A DNA stretch of 64,000 nt, from contig BGZK01000004.1 of NCBI GenBank assembly GCA_005406025.1, forward strand, positions 434,001-498,000, given 5' to 3'. The position numbers and the translations under genes are program-made. The DNA is from Eumeta japonica (lineage: Eukaryota; Arthropoda; Insecta; Lepidoptera; Psychidae). The notes beneath the pieces were generated by a model. It had not been told where the DNA came from. It did not search any database and saw only the letters and a list, made by a program, of their open reading frames with translations. This document shows, piece by piece, positions 13,161 to 26,444 of the stretch (positions are counted from its first letter, which is position 1; each line of letters opens with the position of its first letter).

Positions 13161-13216
13161 AGGCTTTACATTAGACGTACACGGCTTTACATTAGACGGA
13201 CGGCTTTACATTAGAA
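13161..13216. repeat. short tandem repeat GGCTTTACATTAGA, three copies
   Basis: Three copies of GGCTTTACATTAGA start near 13162, 13183 and 13202, separated by short CGTACAC/CGGAC spacers. A fourth CACATTAGACG is close by. There is no repeat-spacer regularity beyond this. Confidence 0.65.
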
Positions 13217-14540
13217 AAAGTACATCACATTAGACGTTGCCACAAAAACTGGGCATAATCTGATGAAATAATCTTAAATTAAAATTACACAAAATCTAAT
13301 GTAATGGCGGTAGAATGCGCCAGACCGTAGTCGTGACATCACCACATTTACATTAAGGAATTGTAAGAATCGTAATAAACAGAGGTTAATTAATTTTATA
13401 ATACCTGCTCTCGCTACTGCATAGTTCCGACAATATTAACGCGATGACATCACTTGTATTCATAAAACCTAGAACTATTAAAATGTCGTATTGGCGAAAA
13501 ATTAATTTAAACGTCAATTTATGAATTCAAAACGTCCCATTTTTTTTTTACTTTCTATTACAATTTTCTTTATACGTCTTTCTTAGTTATTTTTCCTAAA
13601 CAGAACTATATTAATAGTAGATAGTAAGTATTTAGTAACTCGCAAGTATCATAATTTGAAACATGAAAAAGTGAGGATCTTATGGAAATGTGTGAAAAGA
13701 AATGGATTGATTATCTAAATTAACACCATTAATATAATCTACCTTAACAATCATTTGAATTCCATAATTCTTCGTAATTTAGGCATACCGAATGAAATCT
13801 AATTCAAAATGTTTCCTAAAAATAAAATATATTCTGTAAAAACTCACGCCCATTTCCCGAAAGGGTAGGCAGAGGCCAAAAAACTCTACGTGGTACGATA
13901 TTTGCATATCTCTGTTGCTTCACGTTTCATGCTGGGATCGTCGGTTTGGCCTAATTAAAATATGGCCTTTCTTTAATACGTAACCAATCTGGTAAGCTCA
14001 AAATTTTCTAGGGTTATCCTTGCCGATCCTTCCATCACCACAGTATAATCTTTTTCTACTCTGGTTAAGTACATCTTCCAAACCATATCGTTTTACGTCA
14101 TCATTATTCCTATAAGTACTTCCAAAGACACACTATACATATTACACAGGAATCGCATCCCCACTGCATTTAAATTAAAATATGACAATATAATTGTGTT
14201 AGAATGCATAGAATAGACATACAGTTTAAAATATGATTATAATTGTAATTCAATTTATAGCATTGCAAATTGAGAATACGTTTGGAACTTTAAGAAGTTT
14301 ATTGAAATTCAGGACAAAAAAAAGTTACGCCATATGAAGATTTATGATGCTACAAAAAAAGTCCACAGAAAACCTTTAAGCATTAGGTAGGGAAGAATTT
14401 AAATTAGTGTTCATCAACGTAATCGAGTTTAATTGGATGTTAAAGGCGGGTAATGACTAAACGTTAAAAAACGTCTAAAAGTCTTCGAACCGCGATAACT
14501 ATTTTAAATCTACTAAAATTAAAACAACAACGGAAATGTG

Positions 14541-14580
14541 TCACACACACACACACCCACGCGCACGCGCACACGCACGC
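14541..14580. repeat. AC-rich simple repeat
   Basis: (CA)n followed by CGCGCACGCGCAC-type units. It explains several overlapping low-complexity ORFs on both strands here. Confidence 0.8.
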
Positions 14581-15746
14581 CTGTCTCGCTCCCTCTCGCG
14601 TGTCGCGCCCACATCCGTCCCGGTCCGTCGCCGTGCACCCACACACGTGTGCAGGTACTCAAGGAGAACCCGAGACTTATCAATGGACGGTGCCTTTTTG
14701 TTCGACACCTGCTCCGTTCTTGAGCCGTTTATTATGCTAAAACTAATGGGGGAGTATTGTAATGTGTGATACAGCGAATGCGTGACATACACGGGTGAAG
14801 GGGAATTAAAGTGGGAGTGGGACTACGGATTCATCTTTATTGAGCTCCTAAGCTCCTAATGAATTTTAATTGTTTTTTCTCTATGTATAATGTACACATG
14901 AATCGGGTACCTACATTTATGTTATTTCAATTGGTAAATGGTAGGTAATTCATTTTTCCTACTATACCGAAAACGGTTAATCGAGAAAATAATTCTTTTC
15001 ACCATGTCTATATTATGGACGTATAATATAAAGATATTTAAGAATTATTCAGTAAATTATTTATTAACATCGATCACGTCATATGTGGTATACCGATTTC
15101 GGAGTCATAAATATGTATTTAACAATTTAAATTATGCTCTAACGGATAACATACGTCAGTCGTTTCATTAATAATTAATCATTGTTTGGCACGCGCGCGG
15201 CCTGTCATCGTATAATTAAATTGCGGCGATGTAAAATGGTATCCATCGACTTATGACGATAAAAGTTAATTAAGTCGATGTATACACTCGAGGGAATACG
15301 GTGGCATTGTGGTGGGTGCGTAATGAAGTTGCGAGGTCGCCGCCGCCGGCCGGAACGAGACGTGTGTGGCGCGTTTGGGTTGTTTATGCCGGTTTCAATG
15401 GTTTCTGAATATTTCTGCTTCTGCGACACAGGAAAACGCGCCGGATTTAGGCGGCAACAACTGGTTTCATAAAAGTCTAGACACGTGAAAAAGTGTTACC
15501 TTAAGTAAAAAAAAAAAAAGCGTTTCGACGATTCTAGTATTATCTACCAGAAAGCTTTTGCAAAACCGGATTTTTCTAGCATTCGCTAGATCTATAAAAT
15601 ATTAATCTTGTGCTATTTGTATTATATTATGGAAATTATAGACTATTTTAATACATACTAATTTGTAAAAAAAATCCTTTTAGTTACATTTAACGTAGAA
15701 TAAAACAAGCAAAAAAATCTTACATCTTATTATAAAGTAAGACAGA

Positions 15747-15771
15747 GGTTAGGTTAGATTAGGTTAGGTTA
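15747..15771. repeat. interstitial TTAGG telomere-like tract
   Basis: GGTTAGGTTAGATTAGGTTA followed by GGTTA is five TTAGG-type units with one substitution. TTAGG is the canonical insect telomere repeat. The tract is far too short to be a telomere. Confidence 0.6.
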
Positions 15772-15904
15772 TTCCTGGTTAGAATGCCAAAATAGAAATG
15801 TATTTTATAACTCAATTAAGTACATAAAAATAATAAGTCATAAAAATGTAAAGATCATAGAATTTTTTCAGTAACGAATATTGAACGCTTTGGTAACTAA
15901 CTTT

Positions 15905-15936
15905 ACAGCGGCAGAGTTTCATGCGTTGTATTGTAC
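15905..15936 (+). mobile_element. inverted-repeat MITE, right end only
   Basis: ACAGCGGCAGAGTTTCATGC followed by GTTGTATTGTAC matches the right terminal repeat of the family. No interior is recognisable on its left, so this is a remnant. Confidence 0.4.
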
Positions 15937-17027
15937 CTACACATCATTATTTTATAACATCCACACAACTTTTCACTACGAATCGTGGCTTCTCACTAGC
16001 CTTCAATTGTACTGAGTGACAGAATCAAAGCGGGTATTTTTTTGACGCATAAAATATCACTATTTGTTTTTATAGCATCGCATTACCATAAAGTTAGCGT
16101 ATTATGAAACTGGCCAGGTATTAAATATTGTGTTTCTCTATGGTTGCTTGATTTTAATTAAGAACACAATGGATACGTTAATGACGTATTTACATAAAAA
16201 ATATTTTGAAACCAGACGTCCAACATTAAGGGCCAGGAATAAACGCAAAATCACCTGGCGGCGACAGGAAGCGGTGAGTCGGGCCGCGGTGGGCCTGCCA
16301 ACGCGCACGCGCAGATTATGGGTTACGCTATTTCTGGCTTATCGTTAACTAATACACCATCGGTTATGATCTTTGCGTGCTGCAGTGAATAACAAATATG
16401 CACACTCGACCATACTTGTAAGGTTAAATGGATTAATCAGTAGACTAATGCATGATAAATTGTAATAAATAAAGATGAATCGTTATTTGTATGTAGTGCA
16501 TTTAAAAAGACTTTACAAATATTTTGTTATTGCATTATAAAAATAAATTACTTAAACAAATTTTTCGTTAAAAATACAAAAAATATTATCGTAGTGTTAT
16601 CTAATAGGCATTAACACAATCATACATTAGAAACAGCCACAAGAAATAAATTTGTCAATTTGTGATATCAATATAGGATGACTTCCGATTTGATTAGTGT
16701 GTCAAATAGGTACCTACGTTATAAAACCTAAAAATATATTTTGCAAGAATTTTTCATGACTTGTATATAGCTGACATTTTCTATAGGACTTATGTCAGTT
16801 TTGTAATTTTTATTATCATATTCGGCCTACTTTCACATTGTTTTATTTTTATAACCTCACATACATCACTACCGACACGGGGTTACCGGAGATGGCGATT
16901 CGGTACGCATCCACATTAAGTACTTTCTAACTGAATACGACAGCTACGAGCCCCTCACTGTATTATTTCACTTTATTACAAGAATCTAATGTTTTAAACG
17001 TGATTTTTTTGATTTTACAATTTTTTT

Positions 17028-17295
17028 AGACTCTGAAAGTCCTTCCCGCCGATATATAACCTACCGAGACGTGAATTACGATGGTGGACAGTATTCCGAC
17101 GATCTTGACGAAAATATTTACGCGAAAATGTTATTTAATAAAACAAAATGCGAAATGAACAAATTGAAATATAATATGTTAATAAACCTTCACAATAAAG
17201 TAAATCAAAATCCAATTTTTTTTTCAACGTGGTACTTAGAAATTCCAATTATACAGCGATCTGACAAAATAGTTCATTACTTAATATGTTGCTAA
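17028..17295 (+). CDS. possible terminal exon of an unknown gene
   Basis: After a T-rich tract and a possible acceptor (TTTTTTTAG, ending near 17028) an open frame reads SPSRRYITYRDVNYDGGQY and continues through SDDLDENIYAKML to a TAA stop... near 17295. The first 35 residues look protein-like (charged, low in simple repeats); the rest is lysine/asparagine-rich as expected of AT-rich non-coding DNA. No ATG start in good context and no partner exons were found. It could be a 3' exon, a relic or chance. Confidence 0.2.
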
Positions 17296-19876
17296 GGTCC
17301 TTCGAGAAATCATGTATTCCGCAGTTTAGCGAAATAAGCGAACGGTGATACAAAGAAATCAAACCTACAAAAACAAACATAAAAAAATACTTATTTAGAG
17401 CGAAAAATCGATATAAGTGCATTCACAACACACTTGAAGTGACAATTCAAATGTACATACATAAACAATTTAAAAAAGTGTTTTAATTAAATGTTGATGA
17501 ACACGAGCTTATTATCAAATTAGGCCTAACTGCACTGATGCGAAATTAGGCACAGTGAGTGCTGGAATACGGAAACAAATGATTCAATAAAGGGGAAAGC
17601 GTGAGAATTAAAGTGCGCAAGGTTTACACTCGCAGCTAATATCACTCTTTTAGAAGTTAGTCGAGGACTGGCGGCGACGAATATCAAAACCGTTGTTGGT
17701 CAAACTGCATATTGAAACTCAGTATTAATGGCCGGTACTAATAAATCGCACTCAACTCTGAGAACGTCCACGAGTTTAGGAGCTGTCCTAAAACTCACTC
17801 TTACGGTGTCCACAATTGACATGTACCTCATTTAAGAGTAAACTTAAGTAACAGTGCTAACTCGAGAGCGATCTCAGAGCTCGATTTATTGATACAGGCT
17901 TAAAATAAAAAGACAAGTATTTTGTTTTTCAACTACGGTTATTTATGTATAAAACATAGTTATTTTACGTTCTATTTAAATATATTTAGACACACTATGC
18001 ATTACCTCGTGCAATAGACGAATTATATTTTATAGATTACATTTTTTATTCGTTTAAATGTGAAATAAAATATTCATACACGGTACCCTCTAAGATAATG
18101 ACGAGATAAAAGCTAATTAAAAATGTAATAGTATCGGACAAAGCAGAGTAGCAGACGGACCCAGTTGGGCGCGCGCCAGCGGCGAGAATTCGACGCTACG
18201 GAAATAAACTTTTAGCATATGAAATAAACCTGTTTTCTATATAGTATGCAGTTTTACGCCGATAGAAGGCTGGAAGAAAAGCTGAAAAGCTGTTAGAACA
18301 CCTCGATTGGGTGAGAGATTTAGTTTCGCCGGATATTAAATTTGTCTTCCGTTTCTCGAGGCGCTGTATTCAGGCGAGACGCATTTATTCAGACAAAAAA
18401 AAAACTACTGAATATCGCACCCTACTTGTTGTAGTTAGAATTGGTTAGCTGAATGTATGCTTCGTCGTTTGTTGTTATGCTTTTCTGATAGGAGTTAAGG
18501 ACACGATAAAACCTTAAAGTTCTGTCTCTGCTCGAAGGTCGGGTGTATTTGATCGCAGTAACGGAATGCTTTCATAATACAAAGTCGTTCGAGCTATTTC
18601 GTTTGCAAATTAATACTTGAGCAACCGAGTTTGCTTTGCGTCTGTCGGGTTTGCCATGGGAATTACCGAATTTACCTATGTATTTTATTTTTGTTGTGTC
18701 ATCTGTAGTTCATATCATGTAGTGTAATTTATTGTTGATAACCAAAAATATAACAACAATGCAGTTACCTCAAAACCGTACGAGAAGATTCTACAAAGCA
18801 ATATCTAGAATTTATTTTTTTCGTAAATACGATTTTTTACAGGGAAGATATTTATTTACATGTACTTGAGAAGCAAGCTTTTAATCAAATAAAAATTTAC
18901 ATGGCAATCATTAAGGCTGTTTGCGAGATAATCCTGGTGTATTTATACAAGAATTACTCGTTTGATAGTATAGAATTCTTTTCAATTAGCACTTTTAATT
19001 GTATTGTAGTTGTATCTAAGAGTTTAAATTTTATTTAGTCAATTTCACGACAACAGTTTCATATACTTGAACAGTTTTTGGCAGAAAGTTAAACAGAGCA
19101 TTTTTTATTCCGTGATTTTTTATCCCGTAAACGAAGAATATTTATAAATGCTGATATATTTTAACATACGGATATAGTTTCTGCTCGTAAATAGAATATA
19201 GGTGAAGGTGAGATGACGTAGCCCTTTGTCATACATCCCTTCAAATTTATCCTTATTTTGAAACGTGCCAGACCTCCATAAGGTCATTTTGCGGCAGAGC
19301 GCTTACTCGGAATACTGATGCGTCACTGCATCTGAACTGGACTCGGGCCCGTTGAAGTCGGCGAGGTGATGTCACTCGTTGGCATTCAATTGGCGATATT
19401 AATAAGCGTTGCTGCAATGGAATTATTTGTCACGTTCATACCGTTATGTTTATTACGTCGTAGTCGGGCAACACTGAGAGGTGCGCCATATAAAAAATAA
19501 ATAAATCAAAACTCGAACACATGTATGAAAATAAGTGAATAAACATTATTATAAATAATCACGAAAGTTACTAAAATAATAGCAATGGCTTGATATAAAT
19601 TTCATAGTATTGACCTGAGATTTTTTTTGGGTTTCTTTAAATGATGCCTTTTAATAATCATTGTAAATATCGACGACGAGTCGTTCCAATTTCATGTTTT
19701 ATTCAATTTGTCGCATAGCATTTACATTTTGCGATTACATATCTGAGCATTTTGTAAACCAAAATTCAACTGCAGACCCATTCTGCAAGCTTAAAACTAT
19801 TCAATCGGTATGGTCAACAGAGGGCGCGAGCTGGCAACCCTTCTCACTGACTGATTTGATTTGATGGCTGATGATG

Positions 19877-19892
19877 TGACGTCATGACGTCA
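19877..19892. promoter_or_regulatory. two abutting CRE sites
   Basis: TGACGTCA occurs twice back to back (19877-19884 and 19885-19892). This is the consensus site of CREB/ATF bZIP factors. No gene start is recognised within several kb, so any role is unknown. Confidence 0.5.
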
Positions 19893-22800
19893 AATCGTTT
19901 AAGTTTAAATAATCGGCCAGTTAACCACAAGCTAGATTAGATTAGTGTTTTGTAAAACAATATCAATCCTTCTAATATAAATTTAATAACACAGATTTTA
20001 CACTTGTCTAAAGCGACGTATTACAACGTAGGCGCGATTGCACCGTTTACAAACTTCAAAGTAAACCAGGCCGTGATTTCAATGTTGTGTTATATTTATT
20101 ATGACCCATTTTTGCTGGCAAAATACAGTATGACGTGGGAATTCTTGATATCAACTGTAGCTTTTTACATCGCTTTATGATTCTCATTATTTTAATCTGG
20201 CATTCAAGCAATATTCTATTTGTATTTTATGATGTTACTTCGCGGAAATTCAGTATTAGACGCAAGCTGTCATTGCATGACTGTGTGTTAAGTGAAATGA
20301 TTGAGAACGTTTGCGAACGGGAACCTGTTGATAGTTTTAACACTTCTGACACCCTCATGGATGTGACTACATTTTCCTGAAGATGTGCCTAATTGGCATG
20401 AAACTTACGTAGAAATGTTATATAATTAATTCGCGGTTAAGATAAATACAAAATTAACACTTGTTTACGTGTTCGATATCTGTCAATCCTCTAAAGTCAA
20501 TATTCAATTCGAAGCTGAAGATTCATAGTAGAAGAACAGATTCGAGGGTCAACGGTGGGTTCCATGCTGTGTCGCAGGCAAATGTTAATCAATTAATATT
20601 TGAAATGCTAAAATAATTATTGAGAACCAAAAATGTGTATATATTAAAACTTTATCCGGAAAAAAAATCTATTTCGTAACATCACTAGAGCTCTATCAAA
20701 TTCTTTATAATTTCGCTGCAAGTGTTTCGGATTTTTTCGTTTTCGGAAACGGGGTAATGACTTTCGTAATGAATTTGCTATTACAAAAAAAAAACCGGAG
20801 CAACACCCTAGTATACAGGCATTGAAGCAGCGCCAAGAGCGGTTTTAATATTAGCGCGGTCGATTCGCGCTGATGTCATGCGCGGGCGCCGGCAATGTTT
20901 ACATTCGCGGGTTTCCGAACGCTATTGTTTTTATATAAATTCTCTCAAAACTTAAATATAGTTGTAAAACTTAAACAAAGGGTCAGTTTTGCTTTTTCTT
21001 AACAGAATTAATATACGCGTATAAGTAATTATGAATATCCTCACTTATCTATGACAATATTCAATATTATTACACGAAGCCATTCTTGTAACTTAAGAGG
21101 AAGGTAGCATAGTGCTTTCATATGAACTATTGTGTGTTTCACTGAGCTTTCGCCTTGATTCTCATATTTCTCCGCGCTGTCTCTACTCTACCTCAAAGGT
21201 GATAATACTAAAGTGATAAATAAACGACTCCTTAAAATATATTCAATTTTATGTGAATTTTATTGATTTTATTTAATGTGGTCCAGTACGCGGACGCTGC
21301 TAATCCCATCTAGTGAACAGAAATGAGCATCACCACGCTAGTTTCTGAACATCGATGGAATGTAATGGAAATGGAATCCTATATTTATTTGTATACATTT
21401 ATTTATATTTCTTTCCGTGGTCGGCGGGAGGGTTTTGCAAGAGTGTCCCATCTCACCCTCGTTTTGTCTATATGAAAAGTAAGTACACCGTAATAGGTAC
21501 AGAAATAAAATGTCTATTATTAATGTGCAACTACCTGAAATAATTACGCCGGCGTCCATTATTCTGTTAATTTTTTTTAAGGGACAAACAAGCATGCGCG
21601 GCATCAGAAGTAGGTAGGTGGTCCAGCCGGCTTTTTAGAAAGAAGTACGATCTGTTATTATCGTCTGCCGCACGTAGTTATAACCGATTGATTTATTTAC
21701 ATTATTTCGACTTTGATCTTTAGGTTAACTCGAAACTTCTACATTGTGAGACTTTTGATGTGAAACGTCTAAAAGCACGGCGTGGCGAGTCGACGTGGCT
21801 GGTGTGTGGTGATATATGCATATATATTAGAAATAAAATAATTACATTTATAACAAAATTTTTGTTTTATTTCATACATTTGCCATTTATAATTTAAATT
21901 TTATTTTCATTAATAAAAAAAAATGTGCATGTAATCTGTATAGAATAGTTTCGATGCTTCACATCTGCCAGGCGTCCCACGACGACTACACTTTTTGCTA
22001 TTACAAAGCAGCGGTGTACCTATAAAGACTTCATGCGCCATATTGTTTGCGGACAAATACAAAGGGTATAATGATATTGCAAATAGTTTACACTAAAAAC
22101 GGTAAGTATGGATGCCGCGATTGCAATTGCACAAAAACGATTATACTAAATATGATTAATCACACACAATTATTCATATTCATATGATCGCATAAAAACG
22201 ACTTATTTTTGAATCGATTACTAACAGTCACCTGTACGCTAAAAATAAAAATAATGTTGAGAAGTCTATGGAATTCAAAATATAAGTAGCATAAAACAAT
22301 CTACAAATGATTCCGCGTTGAATGGTTAAATTCTTATATCTTCAGTGGTTGTTAACTGATGCCTGGACAAAGACAAAGTCGTTTTTATTATTAAATATAT
22401 GCATATGTGACAATATAAAGAGAGATAAAGATCAATGGGCGTTGTTGTATGGAAGTTAGTATATCACCAAATGTTTTTTTATGTCAGCAATAAATTTGTT
22501 ATAGTTAGGAGTATTAATATGTGGCATCAAAATAAATATTTAAATAAATCGAATTGCTAATTATTGGCACTTAGTAGAAGTAAACCTATGAAGTTGAATC
22601 ATTACAAGCTTTTAAAATACCTTTAAAGCTCAGGTTTACGATTTAAATCATTCATTTGATAAATTATGAATTGAGTCAACAAATTTTGTTGATCCATTAA
22701 CAATTCTTCAATTTCGATAGACGGTAGAACAGTACAGAGTAGCCAAATATATAATAATTTTGACAATTTTGTGTATTTTAGTATTAATTTTTATTACATT

Positions 22801-24462
22801 TATGCTCATTATTTACTTACTAACTTCACAATACAAGTGATATTTAATTTATTTTGTAATATTTGAATGTCAATTACCTATTTATCACAACACGAGATTT
22901 TATCGTATTATACATGTTTGAATAATGTTAGGGGACGTAAACATAATTTTGATTTGGCAAAAAAATAGCAAATACATAATTGGAACTTGAAATTCTTTTA
23001 GTGTATTTTTTATTATTAAGAATATTTTACAATCGTGATTATATAACCGAATAATGCATTGTGTACCAAAATATCGATAATTATGAATCATAATATGTAT
23101 AGCAACACTCGAGAAGCTACATCCACAGGAATTTAATAAAAAAATACTTTATGTTTTTTCCTTATTTTTCCGAAGAATTCATACAATTTAAAACGTTGAG
23201 CAGTTTCATAGAAAACATATTTTAAATTATAACACATTCATAATACTGACACAGCCTGTATTTATACGCAGCACTACCTCTTCCACGAAGGCACACGGGC
23301 ACAAGCCGGGGCCACCGGACCACCGGGAACGCAAATATATGCCGATATCTTTGTTTAAATTATGCGTAAATTTACATTCTATTTCTATTCACGTATTGTT
23401 TTGCTTTTTAAAAGGGTCCCAAACTCTCGTGCAACCAAAGGCCAAGGTTGCGTGTGCCCGAGGGCCCTGCATAGCCCAAGACTACCCTGTTTATACGACG
23501 CCGCTATTGGGCATTGTCCTTCACTCCTTTTATGAGAACTTATTTTCTAGACAGGCGTGTACTCTGCGATATTAAGTATGTCTGTTTCCAATATACTCAA
23601 ACACACAATTATGAATTATTTAATTCAACACGAGTTATTCGTTGATATAAGATAAGCCTCGACAGTACACGAAACAAGCGAAAAAAAAATTCCCTCATAT
23701 ATGTATGCTTTTACAATAGAAACGCAAGAATACGTTCGCTTAGACATGGTTTCCGATTTCGGTAATTTGTCCGACAAACACGGCGGAGCTGGCTCGTTAA
23801 CGCCTTTTAATCAGAGAACCGCTGGAACAATGGAGCAAGTCGAAGCCATTCGTTTGCGTACTCGCTGCGGGTGTAAATGACGGGCCATTAGCTGATTTTT
23901 ATCGAGCACCCACTATTGTTAGCCTGAGAAAAGATACGCTGAATAATACAGCGAGTCTTGTAAATTCTTTAGCACACCCAAATCCAGAGTTTCGGGAGCG
24001 GCGCCGAGAATGCGGTGTTTTTCGAAAAAAAAAATGTTCGGGTATAGGAAGAAATCGTGTTCGATTTTGAATCAGTAGTTTCTGGAAAACATATGTTCAA
24101 CGGAACATACTATCTAGAATAACTTGACAACCCCACTGACAACTGACCGTCAGATCCGTGTGAAACGGAATTGTCTATAGGTGAAATATGTTCAGTGGCA
24201 TGCATATGTCGTAGAAACCTACAATGTAATTACTACATTCTTTTTAGTATATTTAGCGCAAATAAAGAAGGCAGTTGTGTCCCCTTGACGAAGAGGGATA
24301 CGACCGTAATATGTTTAGTTATAAAATGATAGGTTCACAATTTTTATTAGGGAAATAGCAATCTGTGTCCATTGCACGAGGAAGTTCCTTATGAAGAGAG
24401 TCGGTGACGTCTTATGCTATGTAGGGGTTTTTGGCACACAGAACCGGTGCCCTATAAGCAAT

Positions 24463-24485
24463 AATAATAATAATAAATTTATTTA
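24463..24485. repeat. (AAT)n microsatellite
   Basis: AATAATAATAATAATAA followed by ATTTATTTA; this kind of tail often ends a retroelement, though none is named here. Confidence 0.7.
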
Positions 24486-26344
24486 AGTATCATTCCCGAA
24501 AGCTACATGTTAGGAACAATTTAACTTTAACAAATTAAAACATTACACAGAATACAATTGTTTATATGTACATTGTTTGACTAAGGAGTCGTTAATTATT
24601 ATTCTCTAGCTCCACACCAGGCATTGCCTGTCCTGTGGCAACTAGCTAACGGTTACCATTTAAACGTTATACATAGTACCGACAGTAGACGTACGAGTAC
24701 AAGAAAAATAACATTAAAATAAAATAGCAAAATTTGACGATAAATGCTTATTAATTGACGATATCGTACTTAAGGTAAAGATGCTTCACTTGCTACACTT
24801 AATTTAGGGTGTGTAGACATTGTACAGGTAATGGTTATAGCTCTAAGGACAAATAAGGGAACGGATAATTGACTTCACTATTATGCGAGAATTCTCTTTG
24901 AATTTGCATACCTTTACTATTTATTGTATATAAAATGGAATCGAAATGGTTTGAATCCTTGAACAAAGTCAATAGAACCCTTTCAGAAAAAAAAAGTAAA
25001 TGAAGATGACAGAAAGTAATTTTACGTGTAGGTTATGGCATTTGGGGACCCCTATTTGGCCAGGGGGCGTAGCCTGTGCCCCATGAGCGACGAGAAGTGA
25101 CGGATCTAAAGGGAGTCATGACTGGGCCATGATCTTCCGAGTGGACCCTGTGCGAGTTGGTAGCTCTCCATTTATCTTCGAAACATGCGCAGTTCCTTGC
25201 GACTTTCAGTTCAAAGCTAATTATAATCGATTTGAACTCAGGGTGAGTAAAACGGTTAAGTTATCGCTAGTGTTGTTTTTCGCAAGCGGCCGCCATTTTG
25301 TATACGTACTCGCCGATTTGCGAAAGGGAACGTTGTTGTGTGTGCACCCAAAATAGAAATGAGCGGTTGGTGCGTTGCGGCTGTAAACACTGACGTCATA
25401 GGCGATCTGAACGGTGACCACGTAATACCGTTTTCGAGACAATCACTTCTGTCCCGAGAAACCGCACGAGGCTTGTGAATAATTCTGGGATTCTGTTCTT
25501 CTTGACTGACGCTGCCGTGAATCATTCGAGGTGTTAATTGGAGGGCAAAGCAGAATTGTTAGGCTTGTCTTTTTTTATTTTGTGCATACTTTTGAGGAAC
25601 AAAGGGTACCTACCTGTCTCCGAACAGATAAAGAAAACGAATCTGGTTTAAAGTCAATTTTAAACTTATTAAAAAATAAATTTATACTTTAGATATATAA
25701 TTTACCAAGTTATAACTGAACAAAGTAGTTACTACGTATGCATGCATTTTGTATGTATAAATTATACTTCTGATGTGTAAATAAAGAATATTTGTTTTTT
25801 TTAATCAATTATCTAACTTTTTGTGTCGATTAGTTATCGCCAACATTGCTGTCCAAGGAAGCACAAGGACAGGACTGGGACCGAAATCTAGACAGGCAGC
25901 AGTGTCGGAACTGAGCGTGAAATCTAGATTGGAATCAAAAGGAGGAAAACGATTGCGGTAAGAACTGACAGCAAGATCGAGATCTAAACTAAATCGACAT
26001 AAAAGATGATTGAATTTGTGCTACATCGATGTGAGCAAAGCCACAGACATACGTTAATCTATAATAAAAACAAAACGACTCACAAAATATTTTATACACT
26101 CAAATCTATCTTTACTATCCAAAACGTTTGCATAATTTCTTCCATTAGTGTTGCAACATTTCCTCGTTCCCGCCATGGATTTAAAATGTTATGTTATTTA
26201 AAATGGCGGATCATCGCGAGTGATGGCGTCCCAAATTCCATTTATTAAAAACCACATCTGAATGTTGCCGTTTAAACATACCATAATGGCGCTTAGATTT
26301 TATCAACATTCCACACACCACGTATTTAGTTCTCTCGATAGACG

Positions 26345-26440
26345 TAGGATTAGCTCAGTGATACAACGATTAACTATCAGTCAGAAAAACTTCGGTTCGA
26401 GTTGAAGTCGGTTCTAACGACTTTTTCTTTTTTTATAGAT
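26345..26440 (+). repeat. tRNA-derived SINE-like unit
   Basis: TAGCTCAGTGA (A box, 26351-26361) and GGTTCGAGTTG (B box, 26394-26404) are 33 bases apart, followed by a T-rich run that could end RNA polymerase III transcription. The stems expected of a functional tRNA are not matched. Confidence 0.55.
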
Positions 26441-26444
26441 GTTT

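Larger units (their letters stand above)
9745..17025. other. intergenic region, no gene recognised
   Basis: AT-rich with simple repeats, the short tandem repeat at 13.16 kb, the TTAGG tract and a MITE end. GC-richer patches (11.45-11.55, 14.54-14.66, 15.18-15.45, 16.24-16.32 kb) hold only short, mutually overlapping ORFs. Confidence 0.5.
17300..26340. other. intergenic region, no gene recognised
   Basis: AT-rich. Contains the doubled CRE at 19.88 kb, an (AAT)n tail at 24.46 kb and, at 25.85-25.995 kb, a GATCGA-type degenerate repeat. ORFs of 60-90 codons at 20.1, 23.3 and 25.1-25.5 kb lack any family signature. Confidence 0.5.

Noticed and set aside
13161..13216. Three regularly repeated 14-base words suggesting an array
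   Set aside because: Spacers are only 5-7 bases and partly repeated themselves. It is a small tandem repeat in a eukaryotic genome, not a CRISPR array.
14464..14792. Five overlapping ORFs on both strands
   Set aside because: They are produced by the CA/CG-rich simple repeat, with cysteine/threonine/arginine-rich low-complexity translations.
26345..26420. Possible functional tRNA gene
   Set aside because: A and B boxes are present but acceptor and anticodon stems do not pair, so it is treated as SINE-like.
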